Assembly: GCA_004154925.1 (NCBI GenBank)
Contig: QJNS01000249.1
Location: 48,338-112,337, forward strand
DNA length: 64,000 nt
Direction: 5' to 3'
Source: Monosporascus cannonballus
Lineage: Eukaryota > Ascomycota > Sordariomycetes > Xylariales
The notes beneath the pieces were generated by a model. The model searched no databases. It worked only from the letters and a program-made list of their open reading frames with translations, and was not told the origin of the DNA. This document shows positions 33,623-45,937 of this stretch, piece after piece. The position numbers and the translations under genes are program-made. Numbering within the stretch: the first letter of the stretch is position 1; every line of letters starts with the position of its first letter.

Positions 33623-36600
33623 ATGTCGACTCGTAATCCTCCAAAGAAGGGCTCTCAGCTTGACTACAAGACCATTGCAGCCGAATGGGACAGGGCCAAG
33701 CGAAAAGAAGAGGTTAAGAAGGCGGCTAGCAGTGCTGGGACAGGAAGTGAAGGTGCAAGCTCAGGCCCCGCCGCGAACGAGGCGCGCCGCGCACGCCTCG
33801 AACATCGGCGAAAGATAGCTTTCGAGCGGCGTTGTTTCTGGACAGTCGGATTTTGGATATGGCTTTTATTCATCCACGCCATTGGCATCTTGCTCTTCAC
33901 CAGTGGTTTCCTGTTGACCCGTTTGGTGCTTGACGACCAATCCGAGTGCGCGAATCCCCCGATTAAGCCATTGGTAGACTGGAAGGGAAAAGGAACGGCG
34001 GAAGGCGGTTGTTGGCACCCTAAGGCATTCGACAGGGCGGTTGTCGTCATCATCGATGCCCTGCGCTACGACTTCACGGTGCCGGTCGAAGAGGATAGAG
34101 CGGAAGTCTACCATAATGCGTTCCCCTTCCTCTACGAGACATCCCGCCGCTCGCCAGACAATGCCGTATTGCGACCATTCATCGCAGATCCACCGACAGC
34201 TACTCTCCAGCGACTCAAGGGCTTAACGACGGGAACTTTGCCAACGTTCTTCGATCTGGGTTCCAACTTCGCTGGAACAGCTATCGAGGAGGACAACCTA
34301 TTGACGCAGTTCAAAGATTCGGGGAAACGCATCGTACACTTGGGCGATGATACCTGGACTGCATTATTCCCCGACTACTTTGAACCCAACATTAGCAGAG
34401 CTTATGATAGCTTCAACGTCTGGGACCTACATACCGTAGATAATGGTGTTCTAGAGCATATCTTTCCACTGGTCAAACCGGAGAGATCAGGCGAATGGGA
34501 TATCCTAATCGGACACTTGCTTGGGGTTGACCATGCTGGCCATCGATATGGGCCTAACCATCCAGCCATGACGGCCAAACTCCAACAGATGGACACTTTC
34601 GTTCGAGAGCTCGCGGAAGGCATTGATGACGACACGGTCCTGATTGTCATGGGTGACCACGGCATGGATAGCAAGGGCGACCACGGTGGCGAGAGCGAGG
34701 ATGAGGTCGAAGCCGCTTTGTGGATGTATTCGAAAAAGCCCTTCTTTGGCCGAACGCAGCCAGAGTTCAAGATCCCACCCGCCACAGCCAAGGTGCGGCC
34801 CGTGAACCAGATAGACCTGGTGCCCACTTTGGCTCTTTTGCTAGGGATTCCCATCCCATATAACAATCTTGGCCGGCCGATCGAGGAAGCATTTGCCGGT
34901 ACAAAGGGAAATTCCTGGGTCGATCTAGCTGCCGCCTCCAGCGTGACAGCCGCCGGGATTCGAAGATATCAGGCGTCATACTTCAAGGCGCGGGGCATTG
35001 AACAGGATTCAAAGCCAGGTTCACCCGCGGAGCTTTGGAGCAACGCCGAGGCTCTAATAGAGAAGGGTTCGAAGTCGCAACAATGGAAAGCCCTCTACGC
35101 AGCCTATTCTGATTATCAAGCCGAGACGCTCAGAATTTGCAAGGACTTGTGGGCACGATTTGACATCCCTAAGATGATGTTAGGCATAACGGTTATGGCA
35201 CTAGGTATTGTCGTGCTACTCCTATATGCCTCTAGAGATGAAGATGAAGACTTCGCAGTCCTCGACAATGTCGAGCTAGAGTTTGCGGAGAAGAGCCTAG
35301 AAATGCAAGGGGCAGCCGCTGAGTCGGATGCCTTATCCTACCAGACCTTAAGCAAGACAGCTCTGAAGGCTGGCCTGTGGGGTAGTGCCGCAGGAGCAGT
35401 TCTAGGCGTTGTTTTCGTGAGGCTTACAGTCTCAGGCGACTGGTTATTGGCTGCTGCGACGACTGCTCTGGCGAGCACAATATCGGTCACCGTGGCATTA
35501 CTGAGATTGGACAAGACCATACTCAACCTACTCCCAACCACGTTCTGGGGATGGCTGTCTGTTATCTTTGCCTTGAGCCAGTCCATTGGGTTTGCTTCCA
35601 ATTCGTATACGATCTGGGAAGACTCTATCTCGTTGTTCTTCCTATCCACGTTTGGCCTTGCAAGTGCAGTTGCTGCACTTCGACGGCCCACGGTTCCTGA
35701 GAGAACGTTGGGCATCTATCACTCTATACTGTTTGCTGTTCTCGCCCGAGTAGCTTCGTTTTCAAAGCTTTGCAGAGAAGAACAGATGCCATACTGCACT
35801 TCAACTTACTATGCGTCAGCCAATTCATCGACCTCGGCCCCGTGGCAACTCGTGATACCATTCCTTGTTTTTGCCATCTTGCCGTCCATCGTCAAGTCTT
35901 ATATGATGCCGTCTCGGTCATACGAGGGCATCGCACCTTTGTGGATTGGTTATGCTGTGCGGACAGGGTTGTTCCTGGCTGCCACTTACTGGGCCCTCGA
36001 CGCAGCCGGTAACGGTAAGTGGTTTATAGTGGTATCCGAGGAGACCCTCAAGACCGTTCAAGTCTCCGTGGCTCAAGTCGTTCTCGCTATTACCTTCGTA
36101 GCCGGGACTACGGCGTTCGCCTGGGCGCCCCCATGCGTCACTATCCTGACAACGTCGAATATCAATCGCCGCGCCCAGGTCACTGTTCTCGGATACGGTA
36201 ACGCAAACGGCGCCCGCTACCTCCTCTTGCCCCTCAATATCGCTGCCGCCTGTATATTGCTCTCAAAGCCCATGGGCAGTGGCGCTATTGCGCTTATGCT
36301 CTGGCAGATCCTTTCACTGGCCGAAATCCTAGATATTAATGCCATTGCCGCCGAAACTATCGGCCCTGTGGTGCTCGCCTTATTAGGCAATTTCCATTTC
36401 TTCAAGACGGGTCATCAGGCCGTGCTTTCCTCCATCCAATGGGACAGCGCCTTCATCCCGCTCTTTACCATTCGATACCCATGGACTCCGATCATTGTAG
36501 CATTCAACACGTTCGCAGGCCAGATCGTGGCCTGCGTAGCCCTTCCGCTTCTCGTCATGTGGAAAACGAGTCCTAAGCAAAAAGCCCTTCTCGAGAGTGT

Positions 36601-36832
36601 GAGCCGAGCACTCGGCATCTTCCTCGCGTACTACACCATCCAGAGCCTGGCTACCATGGCGTGGGCCGGCTGGCTGAGGCGCCACCTCATGCTGTACAGG
36701 GTATTCTGCCCGAGGTTCATGACGGCGGCCGCCATCCTGCTGACCGTCGACATCGTCGGGATCGCGATCGCCATGCTGGGGGTCAGGACGAATGTCCTCG
36801 CTATCGGCGACGTCTTCGGGTTCGCGGATTAG
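33623..36832 (+). CDS. GPI13: GPI ethanolamine phosphate transferase 3 (GPI13/PIG-O)
   Basis: An endoplasmic-reticulum membrane enzyme that adds phosphoethanolamine to the third mannose of the GPI precursor, the group through which proteins are later attached. It is one exon of 1,069 residues. The start is the ATG at 33,623 (context ACCATG); the frame runs on upstream only from a non-ATG codon. Residues about 73-101 form an N-terminal membrane anchor. The lumenal alkaline-phosphatase-like domain follows, with IIDALRYDF (143-151), the nucleophile-Thr motif TTGTLPT (202-208), GDDTW (241-245), VDHAGH (302-307) and GDHGM (344-348), all metal or catalytic motifs of the family. From about residue 525 to the end there are about a dozen membrane segments. 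LQRLKGLTTGTLPTF marks PIG-O rather than PIG-N or PIG-G. It is the donor pathway for GPI proteins such as the one at 42.7 kb. Confidence 0.96.
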   Translation: MSTRNPPKKGSQLDYKTIAAEWDRAKRKEEVKKAASSAGTGSEGASSGPAANEARRARLEHRRKIAFERRCFWTVGFWIWLLFIHAIGILLFTSGFLLTRLVLDDQSECANPPIKPLVDWKGKGTAEGGCWHPKAFDRAVVVIIDALRYDFTVPVEEDRAEVYHNAFPFLYETSRRSPDNAVLRPFIADPPTATLQRLKGLTTGTLPTFFDLGSNFAGTAIEEDNLLTQFKDSGKRIVHLGDDTWTALFPDYFEPNISRAYDSFNVWDLHTVDNGVLEHIFPLVKPERSGEWDILIGHLLGVDHAGHRYGPNHPAMTAKLQQMDTFVRELAEGIDDDTVLIVMGDHGMDSKGDHGGESEDEVEAALWMYSKKPFFGRTQPEFKIPPATAKVRPVNQIDLVPTLALLLGIPIPYNNLGRPIEEAFAGTKGNSWVDLAAASSVTAAGIRRYQASYFKARGIEQDSKPGSPAELWSNAEALIEKGSKSQQWKALYAAYSDYQAETLRICKDLWARFDIPKMMLGITVMALGIVVLLLYASRDEDEDFAVLDNVELEFAEKSLEMQGAAAESDALSYQTLSKTALKAGLWGSAAGAVLGVVFVRLTVSGDWLLAAATTALASTISVTVALLRLDKTILNLLPTTFWGWLSVIFALSQSIGFASNSYTIWEDSISLFFLSTFGLASAVAALRRPTVPERTLGIYHSILFAVLARVASFSKLCREEQMPYCTSTYYASANSSTSAPWQLVIPFLVFAILPSIVKSYMMPSRSYEGIAPLWIGYAVRTGLFLAATYWALDAAGNGKWFIVVSEETLKTVQVSVAQVVLAITFVAGTTAFAWAPPCVTILTTSNINRRAQVTVLGYGNANGARYLLLPLNIAAACILLSKPMGSGAIALMLWQILSLAEILDINAIAAETIGPVVLALLGNFHFFKTGHQAVLSSIQWDSAFIPLFTIRYPWTPIIVAFNTFAGQIVACVALPLLVMWKTSPKQKALLESVSRALGIFLAYYTIQSLATMAWAGWLRRHLMLYRVFCPRFMTAAAILLTVDIVGIAIAMLGVRTNVLAIGDVFGFAD

Positions 36833-38693
36833 CTTAAACGATAAACCAGAAGAAAAGAATTCTAGCGTAGAGATAGTAGAGATCGTGTGCAATGGTAGGA
36901 TAGACTGGGGGCTCTTGTACATTAAATTATCAAATGACGGGCTTTAGACAGCATTTCTGCTATCGTTTAGGCTTGTCCGTCCGTATATGGCTGGCCAACT
37001 GTTTCGATGCCAGGGGCTCCTTAATCTTCACAACTGTGATAACCACTGACAACAGAACAATCTCGAGTGGCCACGAGGCCAGTCCTAACAAATAGATTAC
37101 CATTTACTTCCGGCTCGCCGTCATTCCCTGTTCACGATGGTTTATCTGGGCGTATATAGGGAAGTTAGAAAGCCTTGCTGGCTCCGCATTCGAGGGATTT
37201 TGATCAGCGTGTCCACTTCACAAGCCTAGGTATAATTGTTATTGGGCTCTGCTAAGCCCCGAGCGACCATCAAAACCTCGATATCTCAGACCCTTGGTAG
37301 CGTAGAGCCGATACAATCCGAAATTCGAAGCTTGCACATTACCGGAATGCGTCGTTCGAGTTTCGACATCCCCTTATTGGCTCAGTTCAACCCGGGACTA
37401 AATTACATGCTATCAGGAACAGTGTTTCGTCGCTCAAATCTAGGCTTCCGTAATTCCATGGTTCTTTGCCACTACAAGGAGCAAAGGAACGCTAAAAGGA
37501 CTCCGTGAGCTCGACTGACTACTTCTGTAGGTATGCAGTACGTATTCTCGATGGCGCAACAATTGGGACTTTACTCACGTTTTCCATTCATACGCAAGGC
37601 TCTTGCTACGGGACATTCAATGCGAGTCATGGCCCCAGGGATTATGTACACGGAGGGCGGACGGTACATTCGCCTGCGGCTTATCCAACTCTGTGACAGC
37701 GATAGCTGAAAGCTTCTCGAACCCGTCGATCGAGATTTACATACTCGCCTTAGCTGAGGAAGGACGCAGTGGACATCACGCGGCTCAAGGGACGTCACAG
37801 TTGGTCCTACTGAGCGGCAAGCGGGAGCTAACCCAGTCCCCGGGATCGTAAATTGCAATAAGAGCGCCCACACTAGACTCGCCACCGAGGGAAATTCAGA
37901 TTCGCCCGCTCGCGTAACGTGGTACGGTTATTAGAAGTTACATGAGGCGGTGCATAAAGGTAGGACCAGCGAGCCTGATGGTGCATTGCTGGATAAACGG
38001 TTACCTTGTAGGGCTAGCGAGCGGCACGACATGACGAAGTGGCTAATTGACGAGCATAGTAAAGGAAAAGGAAAGTTCAAGGGTCCCATACCACTATACC
38101 ATACCGTTGGCCGTTTCTGGGGTTGGCGCCGACGCCAAGCGGCGCCGATGAACCGCCGCCGGGCTCGGCTGGGGACGGCAGCCGTTGGCGGCGACCAACC
38201 ACGCGGCGCCCCCCCGCGGTTGAACCCTGCCCAGCCAAGACCCCAATAAACAATAGCAGGGCACGTCGACCAAGCTGAGTTTACGCACAGTTCAAGGGTC
38301 CGCGTCTGCATCTCGACAGTGCGAGCATGGTGGAGCGTCATAGGCTCTTAGGACAAGGATCGTCAGTCCACCCCCAAGACTGCGGGGCTCTTGGCAAGGC
38401 TTGAACCGTATGGCGCAAGACCAGGTGCAAAATGCGTAAAAAGGTACCTAGGTCGGCTGGTCGGTAAGAGGTAGGAGGGAAGGGAAAGGGAAAGGGTGTC
38501 GTTCGGCCCTCCCGTTCTTCCTCTCTGATGTCCCGAGGGCCAATTCCTACTTATTTCACTTCGCATGTAACCCTCTTCCTTCTGCTCCGGCCTGCGTTTA
38601 CACTAGGGAGTTCCGAATCGGAGGAGGATTGCTACCGTAAATACTACGATCACCACTCCCTACGGGTATATGCTCCCTACCTGGGTGTGCCGG
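36833..38693. other. Intergenic region
   Basis: No gene recognised. A GC-rich patch at about 38,110-38,225 carries repeated CGG/GGCGCC words and open frames on both strands that look compositional. The right end is the promoter of the transporter gene. Confidence 0.5.
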
Positions 38694-38703
38694 TATATAT
38701 AAA
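38694..38703 (+). promoter_or_regulatory. TATA box of the NSS transporter gene
   Basis: TATATATAAA lies 60-69 bp before the ATG at 38,763, a usual spacing for a fungal gene with a short leader. The surroundings are much richer in GC. Confidence 0.5.
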
Positions 38704-38762
38704 TCTCACCAACTTAAGGAATCGCGAGATCGCACCCGGCGCTTGTCGATAATTAGGTACTC

Positions 38763-40854
38763 ATGAGCGCCTCACGCTTGCTCCGCAAGGTCGTGGACCT
38801 TTTGGCTCCGGCCCCGGCGAAATCCGATGACGGGCGTGACCAATGGCCCTCACGGGCGGCCTTCCTGCTAGCCGCGATGGGCGGCTGCGCGGGCCAGGGT
38901 AACCTGCTCCGGTACCCGTCGGTCGTGTACAACAACTACGGACTGCAGTGGTTCGTGCCGTACCTGATCGCCGTCTTCATCGTGGCCATCCCGGCGCTCA
39001 TCCTCGAGATCTCCATCGGCCAGGTGTACCGCGGCGGCACCGTCATCGCCTTCAACAACATCCACCGGCGGCTGCGGGGCGTGGGGCTCGGGCCCGTGCT
39101 CGTCAGCTTCATCGTCGTGCACTACTTCACCGTCAACCTCGCCTGGATCATGAACTACTTCCGCCACTCCTTCGTGAGCCCGCTGCCCTGGGAAGGCCGC
39201 ATCGAGGAATTCTACATGGGCGACGTCGTCGCCAACGTCGACCCCGTGTACGGCTCCCTGACCGACGACGGCTCCGCCGTCGCCAGCTACACCAAGTACC
39301 CCGGCGGCGCCCTCATCGGCGAGACGGTCGGCTGGAGCGCCTTCATCTGGTTCCTCGTCTGGGTCTCCATCTTCCGCGGCGTCGGCCTCACGGGCCGCGT
39401 CGTCTACTTCACCATGGGTCTGCCGATTATAACGACCCTCATCCTTGTCGGCCGTGCGTGCTCGCTCGAGAACGCCCGCGAGGGCGTCAAGCTCCTGTGG
39501 GCCACCTGGCGCTCCGACCAGCTGGCCTCGGGCACCGTGTGGCAGACGGCCGTGGGGCAGGTGTTCTTCTCGACGGGCATCGGGTTCGGCTACTTCACGT
39601 CGTACGCGTCGTACAACGCGAAGCACTCCAACGCCGTCATGGACGCGATCCTCATCTGCTGCAGCAACGTGCTCTTCGAGAACGTCGCCGCCTTCGCCGT
39701 CTTCGGCGTCGTGGGCTACCTGCGGCTGTGGCCCGAGGAGGGCGTGCGGCTCGGCGCCTTCGTCGTCGGCTTCCTGACCCTGCCCGAGGCCGTGCTGCAC
39801 ATGCCGGGCGCCAACTTCTGGGCCGTCCTGCTCTTCTTCACCCTCGTCGTCCTCGGCTTCAGCTCCGCCTTCGTCATGCTCGACGCCGCCGCCACCCTGT
39901 GCGTCGACTCGGGCCTCCCCTATTCCCGCCCCGTCATCGTCAGCGCCCTGACCCTGCTGTCCTTCCTGCTGTGCCTGCCCTACTGCACCGAGTTCGGCTT
40001 CTACCTGCTCGACGGCATCGACCGCTGGGTCAACAACGTGGCCCTGATCTTCGTCGTGTGGTCCGAGGTCGTCAGCGCCACCACCGTCTACCGCTGGACC
40101 GACGTCGTCGACCAGACGGGTCTGCCCGCCTTCGCCGTCTACAACTTCGGCTACTTGGGGGCCCAGATCCTGGGCGTCGCCGTCGCGCACGGCGCCGGGA
40201 ACCCCGGCTACGGCGCCGTGGCCGGCTTCGGCCTCTATATCGTCTGCTCCATCATGGCCGTCCTCGTCGCGAAATCGCCCTATGCGCGAGCTGCCTCGTT
40301 CTGGGACAGCAACGCCTTCCTTGGCCGGTTCTGGTACTTGGCATTCTACTCGGTAAGTCCTGCACAGAGTGTATCCGTCGACGGCTAGCCGGCTACGGGT
40401 TACGTAGTTGATCGACTAACGCCGTAATCCTTGTCCACAGGGCAACCAGCTGAAGCGGGACCTCAACGTCGTGGTCGGGGGCGGCCGGAACTGGAACATC
40501 CCGGTCTTCCTGCCGGTGCTGCTGCGGTACGTCAGCGGGCCGATCCTCGCCATCATCTTCAGCTTCGCGTACCCGGAGTTCTACACGCTGCGGTACGACC
40601 CCATGATGATGGCGGGCTTCATCCTCGCCCACGTCTGCCTGCTGCTCATGATCGTCGGCTTCGTCATGCCGCGCTACTACGACGCATTCATCCCCCTCCA
40701 CCGCCGCGCCGAGGGCACCGAGGAGACCGTCGCCAACGAGACCAAGGGCCTCGAGCGCGAGGTCGAGCTCTACCCCGGCATGGACGGCGGAGAGGCCGGT
40801 CTTAGCGCGGAGAAGAAAGCCGAGATCGGGGAGGACCCCGTCGGCTTGAGGTGA
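38763..40854 (+). CDS. Sodium:neurotransmitter symporter (SLC6/NSS) family transporter
   Basis: A plasma-membrane secondary transporter, probably sodium-coupled uptake of an amino acid or similar small amine; the substrate cannot be told. Exons 38763-40352 and 40441-40854 (intron 88 bp, GTAAGT donor, CTAAC branch site, CACAG acceptor) give 667 residues. TM1 carries the unwound family motif as GQGNLLRYP (44-52), equivalent to GNVWRFP of animal members. About 12 hydrophobic segments follow, with the TM6-like FFSTGIGFGYFTSYASYN block holding the second unwound helix. The C-terminal 50 residues are charged, Glu-rich and cytosolic. Third codon positions are almost all G or C, which creates long spurious open frames on both strands (for example about 440 codons antisense). 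The gene is typical of fungal NSS members; no neighbour suggests a pathway. Confidence 0.93.
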
Positions 40855-40886
40855 CGCTAAACCTCGAAACAATGGCAGGAGGCTAT

Positions 40887-40894
40887 TGTATATA
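40887..40894 (+). promoter_or_regulatory. Candidate PUF-binding site in the transporter 3' UTR
   Basis: TGTATATA begins 33 bases after the transporter stop codon. It is the exact 8-mer predicted from the repeat code of the PUF protein at the left end of this window. Function is inferred from the motif only. Confidence 0.3.
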
Positions 40895-42748
40895 TATTGA
40901 TTCAAGGATCCTGCGCGCGATACCATGCTGAAGGAGTCCGGGTTGCGGGACCGCGCTGTCCGTTATTAGACGGGACATACCGGCGTATGGCACGCCAGCC
41001 GCGCCCCAGACTAGTTGGGCGAAGGTCAATGAATGGCCGCCCACCGGCGTAATTGGGGGGCGTTCCGGACGGGGTATCGCTCGAAATTGGGGGGGGGGGT
41101 CGGAAGACCTGGGGAGGATGAATTAGATAAGAGGTTCTCGGTCTTTTTCTTCACCTGGCTGACAAAAGAGGTTACTTAGAGACGCACTCTAAGAGAGAAG
41201 ACGAGAGAAGGCGGCGCGACGGGAGCATACATCATCGGACGCATCCCGCGACGGGTCCGACGGCTTGGTTACTATCTTCAACCCCTGACCGTCTCTCCTC
41301 TTCTTCGTCGTCTTTAATTCTACTAAAAAGTCCAGTTTGGCATTATTCCGCACCACAGTACGGACGGATTCCGCAGGAATCAGGTCAACGTTACCTAGCG
41401 TAAGCAAGGCGCCGTGGTATGACAGAAATACCGCCCGCGGCGTATACTTACCTGCGGCTTGGGAATGACTATATTCGTGGGGACTGCAATGAATGCAGGA
41501 CGACCCAGCAGCGCCCATCCATTCATCTCTCCATCTTAGCCTAGGCAGCTAACCGTCAAGACCCTCGCATATTCCTCCCCCTTCCAACGGCGGAGAGCCG
41601 CCTAAGCCAGGTATGTAAGTAGGGGGAGAGGTCCGTCATCATGTTTCACGTTGCGTAGCGGCGTGTGCAGCAGAGGAGTTAACAGCTACACGCACATACC
41701 CGAGACATTGGCCTGATACGCACTACCGCGCGTTCCAGCGGACGATCTCGTCGATCACCCTATGTAAAACCGGCCTTGTGGGCACTTAACTAGCGCCCTG
41801 CTTGCTTGCTGCACGACATCTTTCAGCTCTGCTGATCATTGCGAACCAATAAGAAGAATGGGGGAAACTAATGACTCGAAACCACGAGAAAAAGCACGTG
41901 GCGGCCATATCTGGCGATCGATTTAGTTACTGAGTCGAATCTAGATTCTCGGGATGGAGATCTGCAGACAGACAGGCAGTAGAACGCCAGTTCCGGCCCA
42001 CATGTATACCATACTATGTACGTACCCGGGGCTGTGGCACAGACGATGCACGTGGGCCCGCCCAGGAGGCGCGGAAAGGGGCTGTCTATTAATAATACCG
42101 CGGCTACGCCCCCTTCGCGAAGTCGTGTCATGGCATCAGTCTAGATGAGTGGTTTGCACAGATGCAGGCAAATGCCTCTGTAGAGCCGCTACGCAGGTTT
42201 CGGGGCTGCCTGGACTTGGGAGTTGGAGGGACGGATTTGGTATATCGATACTTGGCGGATTCGCGTCTCCATCAAGCTCAGATTCAACGTGTGTGTAGAC
42301 ATTAATACTATGATATCCGTGAGTATGTACGTGAAGTTGGTTTGCGCGCCCCTTGCCTAGGTGTAACTGGAATGCCATCAGCCCCATCATCGTGACACAG
42401 AAGGCTCTCCTTTAATCCCGAACCCCCAAGCGACCACCTTTCCACAGCTTCACCGCCATATAATATCCAGTCCCATGCCATCTACCATATATCCTAGCGA
42501 GGTTGACGCTGCTCGAGAGACCGACGATGCAGGTGTAGACGAAAATATGTGCAAGCAAAGCAAAGACTGCTGCCATGGGTATCAAACGCGCCGTCGTTGT
42601 AAACCAATAAAAAAAAAAGTAAATCCCGCTAAAAAAAAAAAGTGAACCTGCACTACCGTACCTGAGATCCTAAGTGCATTATATCTATTCCGAAACTCCG
42701 CGTCTATCCGTTGCTTGCTAAACCGCATTGATATGGTGACGGCTCGTT
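40895..42748. other. Intergenic region between convergent genes
   Basis: No gene recognised. It contains a poly-G run near 41,088-41,099 and a poly-A/T patch near 42,607-42,640. An open frame at 41,189-41,518 (-) has no recognisable domain and was not called. Confidence 0.5.
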
Positions 42749-43865
42749 CTATGCCAGCCATTGCAAGACGGCCATGATGAGCGGCAGGAGCAGCAGCACC
42801 GGTGCCGACGCCCGACCCATCGGGATGGCGGCGCCGCTCACCGCTTCCGGCGCGAGTGTCGCGTTGACGAAGTCGGGCCCGCAGACCTCGTTGATCCGCA
42901 GCGCGGCGCCCTCGTAGGTGCTCGCTATCGAGCTGCCGCGGTCGGACGTGTCGCTCTGCAGTATGGCCATGGTGTCGCGGGTGCAGCGGTTGCAGGACGG
43001 CTCCGCCCTCGGAGGGTAGGTCGAGTTGAGGGGCAGGTAGTACAGGTAGACGTTGGAGGACGTCGTGAGGTTCGTGACCGCGTTGGCGAAGCAGTACGCC
43101 GAGGTGTCCGTATCCCGGTCCTGCAGGCACGTGGCGTCGTACACGGTCTTGTACGCGCGCATGCCCATGTAGGCCTGCACGACGACCGAGTTCTCCTGCC
43201 TGTAGTCCCACGCGCAGTTACCGCTCGAGATGAGCTCGTTCGCCAGCTCATCAAGATAGCCGCTGCAGAACTCGCTGTCGGCCTTGCAGGATTCGTCCAG
43301 GACCTGCGTTATGCTGACGCGAGATTTCTGTGCATCGAAGAACGAACGAGAGCCCTTGGCCGCTGGTTAGCCTTACTCGCTGGTTGGCGTGGACACTCCC
43401 GCTCGGAACACCCCCAAAAAATGAACGTGGCAGACTAACCTGCAGGAGCAGCGAAAAGGGGTAACATTCCCTGAACGTCGAGTCCGACAAGAAGTTGTTG
43501 ATGAAATTCGGACAGGCACCATCGTTGACCCCCGAGAAGTTGGCCGCCAACGCGCCATCGAAGGGCCTGGGAAGAGGACTTGGGGCAACGGTCGGGGTGC
43601 TCGGCGTCGCGGCAGCCGTCCCGACAGTGATTTCGATGGTGGAAGTAACTTTCTCATCGTCGGCCCGCCGCTCTGCCTGCTTGATGTGGAGGAAGTGACG
43701 GTGCTCCTCGTCCGACATGATCTGCCAGTTTCCTCTGACGAAGACGGGCAACCGCGTATCGACCAACAATGTCTCAGCAACTCGCGGGGGGTCGTCGAGA
43801 GAAATAGCAGCGGTCGTTAAGGAAACGAGGGAGGACAGGAAGACGAAGATCATTGCTGGATGCAT
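42749..43865 (-). CDS. Secreted GPI-anchored DUF7729 protein
   Basis: Exons 43865-43440 and 43354-42749 (85-bp intron, GTTAGT donor, phase 0) give 343 residues. The start at 43,865 gives a clean signal peptide (MHPAMIFVFLSSLVSLTTAA); the frame extends upstream to another start that would bury it. The core (about 130-310) has the Cys-rich DUF7729 pattern: CPNFINNFLSD, ECYPFSLLLQ, SFFDAQ, VLDESC, NCAWDY, YDATCLQD, YCFANAV and SCNRCTRDTM. The last 20 residues are strongly hydrophobic after a small-residue stretch (SGAAIPMGRAS), a GPI-attachment signal. It is expected at the plasma membrane or wall. The family is widespread in filamentous ascomycetes and has no established activity. Confidence 0.88.
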
Positions 43866-45906
43866 CCTAGGCGCGTGGGTAACAGGTGGTGAAACGCCGG
43901 GGATAGCAGGTCCGAGCCAGCCTTGCCGACAGCGCCGCGCCCACTGGAATGGCAAGGGACTAGTGGCTGGAAACTTCATTTTGTCGCGGCGGATACCCGA
44001 TCTGTGCGAAACGCCCGATCATCACTGTCGCGATCTATCGTCCCTTCGTCTAACGACACCTGAAACCTCGATAGCCTTCCGATTGATGAAGCGTCTAAGT
44101 GCCAGAGGATGTGAAGATGTTGGGTGCCCCGTTCCCCTCTTATGTCCCTATTTTATAAACTATGGCTCAGCTTTGAATGTCAAGTCACCTGCATCTGCAA
44201 TGCATGTCTTCTGCTTCAAATACGGCCGAGCAAACAGGCTAATACGGTTCGATGGCTAAATGACCAATGCCCGGTGTCGGAAGAGGCGCCCCGCCAATGA
44301 GGTGGACGCGAGGAAGTGCGATATTGGGTATTGGGGAGGCAATGATGTCTTACCGCTTCAAGTAAACGAGAGAAAGGAATTCAGTAATTGTCTGGTCAGG
44401 TATTGGGCGAGATTTTATCCTCGTAAACAGAATTGCCACTCCACTCCGGATGCTAAAAAGGAGAGAAGTTTGAGTTAATTCCAGACAGAAGAAGCCTAAC
44501 TAACAAGATGAACGAACGAACTGGACTGTGGAAGAGTCGACCAAGGGAAGAACACTACATGGGGGCCATGCCGTTTATGAATGGTAGTCAGTTAGCCTCT
44601 GCACTTTGCATTGGGGGACAGCAATGTAGATAAACGTCCGAAGGAGCCCCATTCGTTCTCGGCCTTGGATATGTATCTGGTTATTGAGGGCGCATAGAGA
44701 GGGCTAGACCACATTGGCCATTGTGATTATAGCGTGGTAATCACGAGGCGGGTGGAGATGATATCCAATTGGGGGAATCCTTGGCAGTGCTCGCATGGGC
44801 TCTCTAGACTACAACACAAAACCTGGTAGATCAGTTGGCTGTTCGAGGAGACATTGCGTGGCCAGGAGCCTATGATAGTGGTATAGTAGTATATCCAACT
44901 GAGGGGAATAAAGGAGTTGGAGTAACGCCTCATCATTGGCGATTACTTCAGATGCGGAGAAAAGGGCTCCTGCAGGGCAGCATGTCCAAAACGTATTAGT
45001 CGTCAAGCAATGATGCCGTCCATACTTTATTTGGTCCAGGTGGCGGTCAGCCCTCATTAACGAAGAACAATCAGCAGCTCTTGGTTGGGTCTGGCCGACG
45101 CCTCCTGGCCGGCCCTGCGACCGCCATAAGTCGAGGCAAACAGCCTAAACTCTATGAAATGAGATCTGAGGCTCTGCGCAAGACGAAGATCTAATTTGTT
45201 AGCACGCGAGATTGCGCTGGTTGTAGTGCCTTCCAGCTGGGCGGAAGGCGACAGCAGGCAGGATTTCGACCATCGACCACGTCTGTTTGGACGTCTGCAG
45301 TGATCTCCTATTTCCGGTGACAATCAAAGGGTAGACAAATCATGGTTCCCTAAACGCGGACGCCACAATCCGGCCTCTTGGGTCAATGGATTGCCTGCGT
45401 GGCTTGGGACGGGAAATGGTGAGGAGAAAGAAAGCAAAAATTTCCTTGTGCCAATCCGCCAATCGAGCCACTCATGCCTACTGGGTGATAATGCAGTTCC
45501 AGTAAATAAGGCCAGTTGCGCATAACCCCCACCCCCATCCCCCTGCGTATGCTAGCAGCATCGGGACGTGATTGGGCCCCCTGATGCTCACCCCGCTTGG
45601 GGATGGGGCGGTCTGTTCCTGCAGCCGTTCCCAAATTGGGACACGAACCCCCTGTCACGGAAGCAGCATCCACTCGCCCGCGAGGCGCCACTCGGCCGAC
45701 AGACCGCTCTGAGTCGGGTCTCTGTACGAATCACACTGCTTCGAGTGACACGGAATCATCCGATGCTTTACTGGGAACCACCTTTCATAAAAGTTCGGAA
45801 TCTTCCAGTACGCTAATACAAATGAGGTCCAGAGCCAGGTTCGAAATGGCAGTTCTCTTATAGCTTCTAGCACAAATGTGTAGATGAATCATTCCGTCTT
45901 CTAGGT

Positions 45907-45937
<31 letters not shown>

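Noticed and set aside
38868..40411. Long open frames of 440 codons antisense and 487 codons in another sense frame over the transporter
   Set aside because: They are by-products of very high GC at third positions; composition (Asp/Gly/Val or Arg/Pro/His runs) is not protein-like, and the NSS frame explains the region.
41189..41518. 109-codon minus-strand frame
   Set aside because: Part looks protein-like but nothing in it is recognisable, and there is no clear intron or neighbouring exon.
42582..43211. 209-codon Arg/His/Gly-rich frame overlapping the DUF7729 gene
   Set aside because: A different frame of the same exon; the DUF7729 frame has the Cys pattern and GPI tail.
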